Part shown: positions 19,216 to 26,948 of the stretch, in pieces
Position numbering within the stretch: the first letter of the stretch is position 1
Layout of the letters: each line of letters begins with the position of its first letter
Source: CAZCPB01 sp044223975
GTDB lineage: Bacteria; Planctomycetota; Phycisphaerae; Phycisphaerales; UBA1924
Assembly: GCA_044223975.1 (NCBI GenBank)
Contig: JBGALI010000014.1
Coordinates: forward strand, 73,292 to 137,291
DNA length: 64,000 nucleotides
Direction of reading: 5' to 3'
Notes under the pieces: model-generated
Seen by the model: only the letters and a program-made list of their open reading frames with translations
The model's database searches: none
Told to the model about the DNA's origin: nothing
Made by a program: the position numbers and the translations under genes

Positions 19216-20241
19216 ATGATCGTCGCCCGAACCACCGACCGCCCCAAGTCGCTGAGCGACCTGCTCGGTCCAGGCTTGGCCGCACGCCTCGACCGCCTTG
19301 ACCTCCTCTCCCAGCGCGTCTTCGCGGGCAAGCTCCCCGGCGAGCGCCGCTCCAAGCGCCGCGGCAGGAGCGTCGAGTTCGACGACTACCGCAACTACGT
19401 CGCCGGCGACGACCTCCGCCACGTCGACTGGAACGTGCTCGCCCGCCTCGACAAGTTTTTCATCAAGCTCTTCCGCGAGGAGCAGGACCTCTCCCTCCAG
19501 ATCGTCCTCGACGCCTCGCCGTCCATGGACGCCGGCGAACCCGGCAAGCTCGTCTTCGCCGCGCGACTCGCCATGGCCCTTGCCTACATCGGCCTCGTCA
19601 ACCAGGACCGCGTCGCCCTCACCACCTACTTCGGCCCGGGCGTGGGGATGCGATCGCTCGTCCCTGTCCGAGGCAAGCCCAACGCCCGCCGCATTGCCGC
19701 CGAGCTTCTCGAAGCCCTCGCCCCGGGGCGGGGCCTTTCAGGCCCCGCGCTCGCCTCCTCTCCTCTTCCTGATTCAGACTCCCCCCCCCGCCCCGGCTCG
19801 CGCACCATCCCCGCCGCCGACTTCAACGCCGCCCTCCGCGCCGTTGCCCGCTCGCGCAGCGGCACGGGCGTCACCGTGGTCCTCTCCGATTTCCTCGTCC
19901 GCGAAGGCTGGCGCCCCGGCCTCAACGCCCTCTTCGGCGCCGGCGGATTCGACACCTGGTGCCTCCACATCCTCTCTCCAGGCGAGCTCAACCCCGCCGG
20001 CGAACGCGAGCGCGGCTTCTTCGGCGATCTCCGCCTCACCGACGCCGAAAGCTCCGATGCCGCCGAAGTCACTGTTTCCGCCGCGATGATCAAACGCTAT
20101 CGCACCGCGCTCGACCGCCTCTGCACATCGTTGAAGGCCGACTGCCGCGCCCGCGGCATGCATTACGCCCTCGTGCCGTCCGACACCAAGGTGGATGAGT
20201 TCGTGATGGGCGCCCTGCGCCGCGGCGGATTGCTGCGGTAG
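19216..20241 (+). CDS. DUF58 domain protein
   Basis: 341 residues. The DUF58 signature is clear: VEFDDYRNYVAGDDLRHVDW followed by NVLARLDKFFIKLFREEQD. A von Willebrand A-like fold with DASPSMD (MIDAS-like) follows, then TVVLSDFLV. Such proteins usually accompany a MoxR ATPase and Bat/VWA proteins in envelope or stress functions, but no MoxR gene is next to it here. Residues near 185-205 are an extra Ser/Pro loop. ATG 19216 is chosen since homology begins just after it. Confidence 0.8.
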   Translation: MIVARTTDRPKSLSDLLGPGLAARLDRLDLLSQRVFAGKLPGERRSKRRGRSVEFDDYRNYVAGDDLRHVDWNVLARLDKFFIKLFREEQDLSLQIVLDASPSMDAGEPGKLVFAARLAMALAYIGLVNQDRVALTTYFGPGVGMRSLVPVRGKPNARRIAAELLEALAPGRGLSGPALASSPLPDSDSPPRPGSRTIPAADFNAALRAVARSRSGTGVTVVLSDFLVREGWRPGLNALFGAGGFDTWCLHILSPGELNPAGERERGFFGDLRLTDAESSDAAEVTVSAAMIKRYRTALDRLCTSLKADCRARGMHYALVPSDTKVDEFVMGALRRGGLLR

Positions 20242-20290
20242 GACGGAGAGCCGTCGAAGGCCGAAGGCATCTTCTCTCGGTCAAGATCAA

Positions 20291-20326
20291 ACAGGGCACT
20301 CCTTTTTTCCCTCTCAGAGTCCCTGT
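20291..20326. other. Inverted repeat between convergent genes
   Basis: ACAGGG (20291-20296) plus ACT (20298-20300) pair with AGT (20318-20320) plus CCCTGT (20321-20326). A T6 run lies in the loop, so it is not a textbook terminator. It may still separate the two converging transcripts. Confidence 0.3.
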
Positions 20327-20337
20327 GCCTTCGTGCT

Positions 20338-20970
20338 TCAATTCCTCTTCACGAGTTCCCCATAGATCGCCTCATCGATCCCCAGAAACTCCCGCATGTG
20401 CTGGTCGTAGGTCTCCGCGTCCTGCTCGCGAGAAAGGTCCAGCCGCATCTCGTTGATCACCTTTGTCCCCTGCGAGATCCAGTCCTTGAACGTCTCCTGC
20501 GAGATGTTCTCGGCGATCCACTTTCCCACCGCCCCGTTGAACGGCGGCCGCGCCATCTTCGTCCCCGCCCGACCGGTCTTGCGGCAGACAAACGTGCCCG
20601 CCGGCGCAGCGCTCGCCGCCGCCGCTTCCGCGACCTCCGGCAGCGGCACCCCAAGCTTCTCGAGCATCTCGCCCATCGCCTTGCGCGGCATGAAATCCCC
20701 GCGCTTCGCGGCGACCTCGTACCCCTTCCTCAGCACCTCCCCCGCGCGCTTCGAGTCCCCCAGCGCCACCAGCGCCGCCCCTGCGAGCTGGTACGCCTTC
20801 GACATCTCCGGGTTGAGCTCGGCGCACCGCAGGTACGCCTTCGCCGCGTCCGAGTGCCGCGCCGCCTGCGCATACGCCCCCGCCAAGCTGAACCACGCCA
20901 TGTCGTTGTTGGGGTCCGCCTCGGGCCGGACCATGGCTTCGAACTGTGCGATGCGTTGAGTCACGTCCAT
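20338..20970 (-). CDS. TPR repeats fused to YggX-like Fe(II)-trafficking domain
   Basis: 210 residues. Residues about 5-85 form two TPR-type hairpins (AWFSLAGAYAQAARHSDAAKAYLRCAELNPE, shown in part). After an Ala-rich linker, residues 127-200 match YggX: FVCRKT near the start, PPFNGAVGKWI, ISQETFKDWI, and TKVINEMRLDL. YggX proteins help protect iron-sulfur proteins from oxidative damage and are normally about 90 residues alone. ATG 20970 is chosen over 21009 because TATCAT ends six bases upstream. The conserved Cys near the domain start is kept. Confidence 0.75.
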   Translation of the reverse strand: MDVTQRIAQFEAMVRPEADPNNDMAWFSLAGAYAQAARHSDAAKAYLRCAELNPEMSKAYQLAGAALVALGDSKRAGEVLRKGYEVAAKRGDFMPRKAMGEMLEKLGVPLPEVAEAAAASAAPAGTFVCRKTGRAGTKMARPPFNGAVGKWIAENISQETFKDWISQGTKVINEMRLDLSREQDAETYDQHMREFLGIDEAIYGELVKRN

Positions 20971-20976
20971 GGGGCG

Positions 20977-20982
20977 ATGATA
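20977..20982 (-). promoter_or_regulatory. -10-like TATCAT, leaderless start
   Basis: On the minus strand TATCAT is followed by six bases and ATG 20970. Confidence 0.5.
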
Positions 20983-21012
20983 GGAACGCCTGGGACGTTC
21001 GTTGATCACCGC

Positions 21013-22200
21013 CTACCGCTCCTCAACCACCACCGGGCACCGCCCCCTTGCCAGCAGGCCGATCGTGCGGTTCACCGGGTCGAGCAAGGCGATCTGGTCC
21101 TTGCCCAATTGGTACACCACGAATCCATCCTCGAGTTCCGTCGCCGATCGCGCCGTCCACGCCTCAAACGGCGTCTCCCACGCGACCCACGCGAGCATCG
21201 TCTCTCCCTCCTCGACCGAAAGCCCTTCGAGCGGCCAGAACCCGGTTTGCACCTTGCGTCGGACGGCAGGCTCGCGCAGGCTGAAAGACCATCGAAACGT
21301 TTCCGGGATCCAGTCGTCCCACGCGGGCCCCAGGACGCGCGTGGATGCCGCGCCGCTTCCGGGCGCCGGCCCGTACACCGTGTCGAGCTCGCCCAACGTG
21401 GTCCGGGTCGGGTCTCCAGGATTGCTCCGCAACGTGAACGTCCCGTCGCCCTCATCACGCCCGGCGAGGAACCCTCCGCTGAACCAGTCCACCCGTGACT
21501 CCGCCACGGCGTGCGCCGGAAGCGGTCGGTCGAGCACCTCCCGCTCGCCCCCGTCGGTGCGCACCCGCGCCAGGCGGTCGGTCGCATCGTCGATGTAGTA
21601 CACCCATACACCAGCGCTCCGGTGGGCAAATTCGCCGACGGGCCGCCGCGAGAACTGCGTCAGCAGCGTGGGCCCGCTGACCCAATAGTACAGCGCGGCA
21701 AGAAGCGCGTAGCTCGCCACGTTCACCGCCACGCACGCCGCCGTCACGCGCCACACCGAGCGCCGATCACGAGCCGCGGCAAACCACACGAACGGCCATT
21801 CGATGAGCACCGTCGCGATGAGATACACGATCGCCATCGCGGCCAATCGCGACCCTACGTTCTCCAGGGTCGCATCGCCACACACCGCCTTGCCCGCGCA
21901 CTGAACCCACGGCAGCGCCGCGTAGCCGCACCACGCCGAGGCGTAGTTGGCGGCGATCATGATCACGATGCTCCGGAGAATCTTTCCCCGAAGCAGCGGC
22001 GTCAAAGCAACCCCTTCCCCCAACCCGATGATCACGTTCCCTAGGGCCAGGTGCACCCAACTCAGCCACATCATCGGCGTGCCCGAATTCGCCAACGCGA
22101 CGGAAGGCGCGCCAAGCAACACCAACGCCGCGACCAGCGCCGCCCGCTTTGCGACGAACTTTGAACTCTGCTTATGCGGCGAGCGTTGGCCGAGGACCAT
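21013..22200 (-). CDS. Membrane protein with large extracytoplasmic domain
   Basis: 395 residues, not recognised. An N-terminal signal-like segment (about 18-38) is followed by four or five membrane segments to about residue 175 (WVHLALGNVIIGLGEG, IVYLIATVLIEWPFVWF). About 220 soluble residues follow, mainly predicted beta strands. No enzymatic motif is seen. ATG 22200 is supported by TATCAT exactly six bases upstream. Confidence 0.6.
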   Translation of the reverse strand: MVLGQRSPHKQSSKFVAKRAALVAALVLLGAPSVALANSGTPMMWLSWVHLALGNVIIGLGEGVALTPLLRGKILRSIVIMIAANYASAWCGYAALPWVQCAGKAVCGDATLENVGSRLAAMAIVYLIATVLIEWPFVWFAAARDRRSVWRVTAACVAVNVASYALLAALYYWVSGPTLLTQFSRRPVGEFAHRSAGVWVYYIDDATDRLARVRTDGGEREVLDRPLPAHAVAESRVDWFSGGFLAGRDEGDGTFTLRSNPGDPTRTTLGELDTVYGPAPGSGAASTRVLGPAWDDWIPETFRWSFSLREPAVRRKVQTGFWPLEGLSVEEGETMLAWVAWETPFEAWTARSATELEDGFVVYQLGKDQIALLDPVNRTIGLLARGRCPVVVEER

Positions 22201-22206
22201 CGCCGC

Positions 22207-22212
22207 ATGATA
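22207..22212 (-). promoter_or_regulatory. -10-like TATCAT, leaderless start
   Basis: On the minus strand TATCAT, six bases, ATG 22200. The same hexamer at the same distance serves the next minus-strand gene. Confidence 0.5.
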
Positions 22213-22326
22213 CTCTGATCCCGCGCCGCCTCGCTCCTCGCCGCCCTCGGGTGCCGCGACAATGTGCGGTTCGGTATGGTCGTGTGGAAATTGTCTGTAA
22301 CCGACAACGGTCCTGGGGCGCCGTAC

Positions 22327-23163
22327 ATGAACACAAACGAATCCTCACCCCTCCCCTCGGCGCACGCCAGACAACTCATGACCACGGCAATGGTCGCCTC
22401 CCTGTTCGCCGCGTGCGCCGAGATGCCGAAGGACACCATCAGACCGCCGCATGCGGGTCCGGCCGGCGGCCAGCCTCGCCAGGTGTCGCTCTCCGCCGCG
22501 GACAAGCTCAAGGCCTGTGCCGAGCGGTACTCAACCGCCAGCACGTACCGCGATGAGAGCGAATTAAAGATCGAGGTTGAACAGACCGGAGGCTCCACGT
22601 CGAGTTGCACGATTCCCTCCTCGATGGCTTTCGAGCGAGATGGGCGATTTCGCTGGCAGTGCAAAGGCCTGGCATCGGCGGACGCGCCGCCTGACCTGGT
22701 CTGCACCGTGTGGTCAACGGATCACAGAGCATTCAACTCGTTCTGCAGCGCCGGCGAACAGAGATCAGAGTTTGAAACGATCAATCGTGCCATGGATCGA
22801 TGGATCGGATTGTCGGGAGGGTCGGCGGCGATCGTTCTCCCGTTGCTTCTCAAAGACGTCGACTTCCAGTGGGGGCCCCGCATTACGGACCTCCTCGGCC
22901 CGATCGAGACCGGTACCGAGATGATCAACGGCGTCGACTGCTCGCGTATCGAGGGCAAGACGATCGGCGATACAGCCGTAACGCTTTGGCTTGACAGCAA
23001 CCTCGCCATCCGGAAGGTGCACTGCGTTCAGCTCTTTGACCGCGCCAAGATGCCGAACCTGGAGCTCGGAGCAGCGCTTACCCAACGGTCCACCATCGTC
23101 ATCACGCCCGTACTCAACGAAGCGATCGAGGAAGCCGCACTCATCCCGCCCGCGTCTAAGTAA
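22327..23163 (+). CDS. Exported LolA-like / DUF2092-type protein
   Basis: 278 residues. A short hydrophobic N-terminus ends in LFAAC, which resembles a lipobox with Phe at -3 and could make it a lipoprotein. The body alternates strands and turns, with LWLDSNLAIRKV near residue 230, as in LolA/DUF2092 lipid-binding folds (YSTASTYRDESELKIEV, shown in part). A periplasmic or outer-envelope carrier role is inference. Several starts are possible; ATG 22327 keeps the whole export signal, ATG 22378 would shorten it. Confidence 0.5.
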   Translation: MNTNESSPLPSAHARQLMTTAMVASLFAACAEMPKDTIRPPHAGPAGGQPRQVSLSAADKLKACAERYSTASTYRDESELKIEVEQTGGSTSSCTIPSSMAFERDGRFRWQCKGLASADAPPDLVCTVWSTDHRAFNSFCSAGEQRSEFETINRAMDRWIGLSGGSAAIVLPLLLKDVDFQWGPRITDLLGPIETGTEMINGVDCSRIEGKTIGDTAVTLWLDSNLAIRKVHCVQLFDRAKMPNLELGAALTQRSTIVITPVLNEAIEEAALIPPASK

Positions 23164-23179
23164 TCCCGTTGCCGACTGC

Positions 23180-23185
23180 TATTCT
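23180..23185 (+). promoter_or_regulatory. -10-like TATTCT, leaderless start
   Basis: TATTCT, six bases, GTG 23192. Confidence 0.5.
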
Positions 23186-23191
23186 CTCCCC

Positions 23192-24220
23192 GTGCCCACT
23201 CCTTCCACCAACCCCACCCCAACCCTCGCCACCTCCCTCGCAGGCCTCGCGCTCCCCAACCCCGTTCTCCTCGCCGCCGGAACCGCCGGCACCCTCGACG
23301 AACTCTCCGATGTCCTCGACCTCTCGCGCATCGGCGCCGTCGTCACCAAGTCGATCACCCAGCAGCCCCGCGACGGCAACAGCACCTGGCGCATCCTCGA
23401 ATCACGCAGCGGCGGGGGGGGCATGCTCAACGCCATTGGCCTCGCCAACATCGGCATCGACCGCTTCGTCGCCGATGTCGCGCCGCGCATCCCCTTTGTT
23501 CCCACCCGCGTGATCGCCTCGATCGCCGGGTTCTCGATTGACGGCTACATCGCGGTTGCCGCGCAGATGGACGAGATCGACGGCATCGACGCCGTCGAGA
23601 TCAACGTCTCCTGCCCCAACGTCCACGGCGGCGTCGAGTTCGGCTCTGACCCGAAACTCCTCGCCGAACTCGTCACCGCCCTGCGCCCGGTCCTCAGCCG
23701 CACCCGCATGCTCATCAAGCTCAGCCCGATCTCCTGCGGGCCCGTCTCCTTGGCCGAGATCGCCCGCGCCGCCATCGAGCCCGGTTCGCGCCTGAGCAGC
23801 GGCGAGGGACCGGGCGCCCCCGGCGGTCCCAACAGCCGCCCCGGCGCCGATGCCCTCTGCATCTCCAACACCACCCCGGCGATGGCCATCGATGTCCGCA
23901 CCCGCCGCCCGCGCCTCTCGAACATTACCGGCGGGCTCTCCGGCCCCGCCATTCACCCCATCGCCGTCAAGCTCGTGCACGATGTGCACCGCGCCATCGC
24001 CAAGGCCACCGCCACGCCCATCGTCGGCATCGGCGGCGTGCTGCACTGGGAAGATGCCGCCGAGTTCATCCTCGCCGGCGCCTCTGCTGTCGAGATGGGC
24101 ACCGCACTCTTTGCCGATCCCCGCTCGCCCCTCAACGTCATCCGCGGCTTGGAAAAGTGGGTCGCCTCCCAGGGTGTCGGTTCCATCGCCGACCTCGTCG
24201 GCGCCGTGAAGTTGGATTAG
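23192..24220 (+). CDS. pyrD: Dihydroorotate dehydrogenase, class 1
   Basis: 342 residues. It oxidises dihydroorotate to orotate in pyrimidine synthesis, with FMN. Visible are the N-terminal LAGLALPNPVLLAAGTAG, TKSITQQPRDGN, the catalytic-region INVSCPNVHGGVEFG, the lysine of LIKLSP, SNTTP, NITGGLSGPAI, and the FMN-phosphate site VGIGGV plus GASAVEMGT. These fit class 1, probably 1B, but no pyrK electron-transfer gene lies nearby. A Gly/Pro-rich loop (about 205-225) is an insertion. GTG 23192 is set by the promoter hexamer; the frame upstream is not protein-like. Confidence 0.92.
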   Translation: MPTPSTNPTPTLATSLAGLALPNPVLLAAGTAGTLDELSDVLDLSRIGAVVTKSITQQPRDGNSTWRILESRSGGGGMLNAIGLANIGIDRFVADVAPRIPFVPTRVIASIAGFSIDGYIAVAAQMDEIDGIDAVEINVSCPNVHGGVEFGSDPKLLAELVTALRPVLSRTRMLIKLSPISCGPVSLAEIARAAIEPGSRLSSGEGPGAPGGPNSRPGADALCISNTTPAMAIDVRTRRPRLSNITGGLSGPAIHPIAVKLVHDVHRAIAKATATPIVGIGGVLHWEDAAEFILAGASAVEMGTALFADPRSPLNVIRGLEKWVASQGVGSIADLVGAVKLD

Positions 24221-24290
24221 TTTCAGGGCGTCGCGTCAGCGCGAGCGGCCAAAGACCGCGAATCAGCACCGAGCGCACAAGGACTCCCCA

Positions 24291-25544
24291 ATGCTCTGGA
24301 TCCACCCCGCCTCCTCCCCTCGAGTCCATCGGCGCTTCCGCTCCAAACGCTCCTCGCCCTTTTTCTTCGCCGTCGTCGCGGCCGGCGTCCTCATCGCGGG
24401 CATCGCGCACGCGCAGCAATCTCCGCCGCGCGACATTTCCGCGATCCTCGCGCCCATCCTCGAAAAATCCAAGCTCCCCGGCCTCGCCGCCGTCGTCATC
24501 GAGGGAAACGCCATCGTCGCGCAGGGCGCTGCCGGACTCCGCGCCGCGGGCTCGCCCGACAAGATCACGATCGACGACCAGTTCCACCTCGGCTCATGTA
24601 CGAAATCGATAACCGCCACCATGCTCGCCACCCTCGTCGAGGCCGGGCAACTGAACTGGGACACCCGTATCGCCGACGTCTTCCCTGAAGAAAGCAAAGA
24701 CTGGAACCCCGGCTGGCGCGATGTCACGGTCGAACTGCTCGTCTGTCACCGCGCCGGCGTCCCCGGCAACATCCCGCCCGGCGTGTGGGCCAAGTGCTGG
24801 AAGCAGGAGGGCACGCCCACCGACCAGCGCCTCATGCTCACCGATGCGCTCCTCCGCGAACCGCCAAGGTCCAAGCCGGGCGAGAAGTTCGAGTACGCCA
24901 ACGCCGGCTTCACCATCGCCGCCGCCATGGCCGAACGCACCACCGGAAGGTCGTGGGAAGACCTCATGCGCGAGCGGCTCTTCACGCCGCTCCATATGAC
25001 CACGGCCGGTTTCGGCGCACCCGGCACCGCCGCGTCCATCGATCAGCCCCGCGGTCACCGCACCGAAAACACCACCCGCGGCATGTGGACCCCCGTTGAA
25101 CCTGGCCCCGGCGCCGACAACCCGCCCGCCATCGGCCCCGGCGGAACGTGCCACATGTCCCTCCCCGACTGGGCCAAGTACGTCTCCGCTCACATCGTTG
25201 GCGAACGCGGAGGATCAACGCTCCTGAAGCCCGAGACGTTCGTTCGTCTCCACACACCGCCCAACGGCTGGGAATACGGCTACGGGTGGGGCGCCACCCG
25301 CCGCCCCTGGGCCGCCCCGCGCGATCACCCCGACGTCAAAGACGGCCGCGTGATCACGCACAACGGCAGCAACACCATGTGGTTCTGCGTCGTATGGGCC
25401 GCCCCCGACCGCGAAATGGCCGTCCTCGTCGCTACCAACGCCGCCGGCGATGTCGCCGCCAAAGCCTGCGACGATGCCGCCGCCGCCCTGATCAACGACG
25501 AAGCCGCCCACCCCCAAACCCGCCCAATCTCAAGCCCCAAATAA
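24291..25544 (+). CDS. Class C beta-lactamase-like serine hydrolase
   Basis: 417 residues. Signal peptide ends after IAHAQ near residue 42. The serine-hydrolase motifs are S102-C-T-K105, YAN near residue 201 (FEYANAGF) and the third motif as HNGSN near residue 350. The family includes AmpC, DD-peptidases and esterases; the Tyr-Ala-Asn and the length favour an esterase or peptidase over a true lactamase. An AAGGA ribosome site lies nine bases before the ATG. It is periplasmic or secreted and convergent with the regulator gene across the octamer array. Confidence 0.82.
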   Translation: MLWIHPASSPRVHRRFRSKRSSPFFFAVVAAGVLIAGIAHAQQSPPRDISAILAPILEKSKLPGLAAVVIEGNAIVAQGAAGLRAAGSPDKITIDDQFHLGSCTKSITATMLATLVEAGQLNWDTRIADVFPEESKDWNPGWRDVTVELLVCHRAGVPGNIPPGVWAKCWKQEGTPTDQRLMLTDALLREPPRSKPGEKFEYANAGFTIAAAMAERTTGRSWEDLMRERLFTPLHMTTAGFGAPGTAASIDQPRGHRTENTTRGMWTPVEPGPGADNPPAIGPGGTCHMSLPDWAKYVSAHIVGERGGSTLLKPETFVRLHTPPNGWEYGYGWGATRRPWAAPRDHPDVKDGRVITHNGSNTMWFCVVWAAPDREMAVLVATNAAGDVAAKACDDAAAALINDEAAHPQTRPISSPK

Positions 25545-25546
25545 AA

Positions 25547-25661
25547 TTCGTCGCTTCGTCGCTTCGTCGCTTCGTCGCTTCGTCGCTTCGTCGCTTCGTC
25601 GCTTCGTCGCTTCGTCGCTTCGTCGCTTCGTCGCTTCGTCGCTTCGTCGCTTCGTCGCTTC
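25547..25661. repeat. Octanucleotide tandem array (TTCGTCGC)14
   Basis: Fourteen perfect copies of TTCGTCGC (25547-25658) plus a partial copy fill the whole gap between the TAA of the serine hydrolase gene and the stop codon of the opposed regulator gene. No divergence between copies is seen, so it is young or unstable in length. Confidence 0.97.
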
Positions 25662-25662
25662 C

Positions 25663-26301
25663 CTAGAACCCCGCACTCTCCAGCCACTTCGAAGGCTCCC
25701 GCCCCAGCGCTCCCGCGATCGCCAGCAGCGATTCCAGGCTCGGCAGATGCGCCCCGCGCTCGATCGAGCTGACCTGGCTCACGCTGATGCTCGACGCCTC
25801 TGAAAGTTCCTTGAGCGTCCACCCGCGCTCCGCCCGCGCCAGCCGGATCTGCCGCCCCAGTTCCTGCCGCAGTCGGTCCTGCGGGCGCTGGCCGAGCCCG
25901 AACGCCTTTACCGCCTGCTCCAGGCACCGCGAAAGCTCGGCCGTTGAGAACGGCTTGGCGAGATAGTCGAACACATCCTTCTTGAACGTCTGGCGCATCC
26001 CCTCCATCGACGGGTACCCCGTGACCACGATCACGCACAGCCGCGTCCAGCGCTTCCGGATCTCCGCCAGCACGCTTTCCCCGCTGTCGTCCCCCATCTT
26101 CATGTCCAGCAGCACCACGTCCGGCAGCCGTTCCTCGCACGCGGCGTAGAACTCCCGCGGCGTGGCAATCGAGCGCACCTCGTGCCCCTGCCCCTCCAGC
26201 ACCGATCGGATGTACTGCCGGAAGTCCGCGTCATCGTCGAGCGCGACGATGGACAGCGGTGGGATCGGGTCCGGATTGGTCGGGCCGGGCGTTGCGGGCA
26301 T
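25663..26301 (-). CDS. Response regulator, REC plus XRE-type HTH
   Basis: 212 residues. The receiver domain (about 16-125) has the acidic cluster D22-D23-D24, phospho-acceptor D66 in LLDMKMGDD, T94 and K116 in AKPFS. Instead of the usual OmpR, NarL or Fis-type output, residues about 149-203 form a Cro/CI (XRE) helix-turn-helix (WTLKELSEASSISVSQVSSIE, shown in part). A minus-strand CATAAT (26328-26333) and AGAGG support the start. The likely partner kinase lies just beyond an opposed small gene. Confidence 0.85.
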   Translation of the reverse strand: MPATPGPTNPDPIPPLSIVALDDDADFRQYIRSVLEGQGHEVRSIATPREFYAACEERLPDVVLLDMKMGDDSGESVLAEIRKRWTRLCVIVVTGYPSMEGMRQTFKKDVFDYLAKPFSTAELSRCLEQAVKAFGLGQRPQDRLRQELGRQIRLARAERGWTLKELSEASSISVSQVSSIERGAHLPSLESLLAIAGALGREPSKWLESAGF

Positions 26302-26420
26302 CGGCAGCCTCTCAGAACAGGTCGTGCATTATGCGCCTGCTCCGACCCTTCGGCCCGCGGCTAGCGCCCGCCACCGTCCGATTCAATGCCTTCCCGACTC
26401 CCCGTCGATATCCATCGGTG

Positions 26421-26948
26421 GTGCGCCGCACGCGACTTATTACCTGCCTGTTCGCCTCGGGCGCGATCGCTTTGGGCGCGGTGCTCGGATTCTCAGCCTT
26501 TGTTGATGTCGACGCCGGCACGTCCCAGTTTCAGATCGGATTGTTCGGCGGCGGCGTCCGCGTTGAGACCTGCATCCCACCCAGCCCCACGCACATTTTC
26601 GCATCGTGGAGCTGTGATGTCCGTGTTCACGGTCCGGCGATCGGGTGGACCCCCGCGTTCGCGTCCGACGGGCCCTACGTCTCCTCATCGCTCGGCCCGG
26701 GTCCGATCCCCGCTCAGGTCTGGGGACGACGGTTCCCCCAGATCGCATGGATCCCCCTCTGGATCCCCTTCCTCGCGGCAGCCGTTCCCGCCGCGTGGCT
26801 GTGGCGCACCGACCGGCGACGCTCACCGCCCGGCCACTGCCGATGCTGCGGATACGACCTCGCCGGACTTCGCCAAGGCCCATGCCCGGAGTGCGGCGGC
26901 GGTACCGGTCCATCCTCTATCCGCACGCGGCACGCTCAATCGGGATGA
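26421..26948 (+). CDS. Membrane protein with C-terminal Cys4 zinc ribbon
   Basis: 175 residues from GTG 26421. A membrane segment at about 6-27, about 80 extracytoplasmic residues, and a second segment near 113-132 (IPLWIPFLAAAVPAAWLW). After that a cytoplasmic tail carries CRCCGYDLAGLRQGPCPECG, a Cys4 zinc ribbon. GTG 26421 is six bases after TATCCA, close to the local promoter pattern; ATG 26331 would add 30 residues. It overlaps the end of the opposed histidine kinase gene by 13 bases. Function unknown. Confidence 0.55.
   Translation: MRRTRLITCLFASGAIALGAVLGFSAFVDVDAGTSQFQIGLFGGGVRVETCIPPSPTHIFASWSCDVRVHGPAIGWTPAFASDGPYVSSSLGPGPIPAQVWGRRFPQIAWIPLWIPFLAAAVPAAWLWRTDRRRSPPGHCRCCGYDLAGLRQGPCPECGGGTGPSSIRTRHAQSG

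Noticed and set aside
24291..25544. Antibiotic-resistance beta-lactamase
   Set aside because: SxxK and YAN are also shared by esterases and DD-peptidases of the class C fold; nothing in the context points to resistance.
25547..25661. CRISPR array
   Set aside because: The repeat unit is only 8 bases with no spacers and there are no cas genes.
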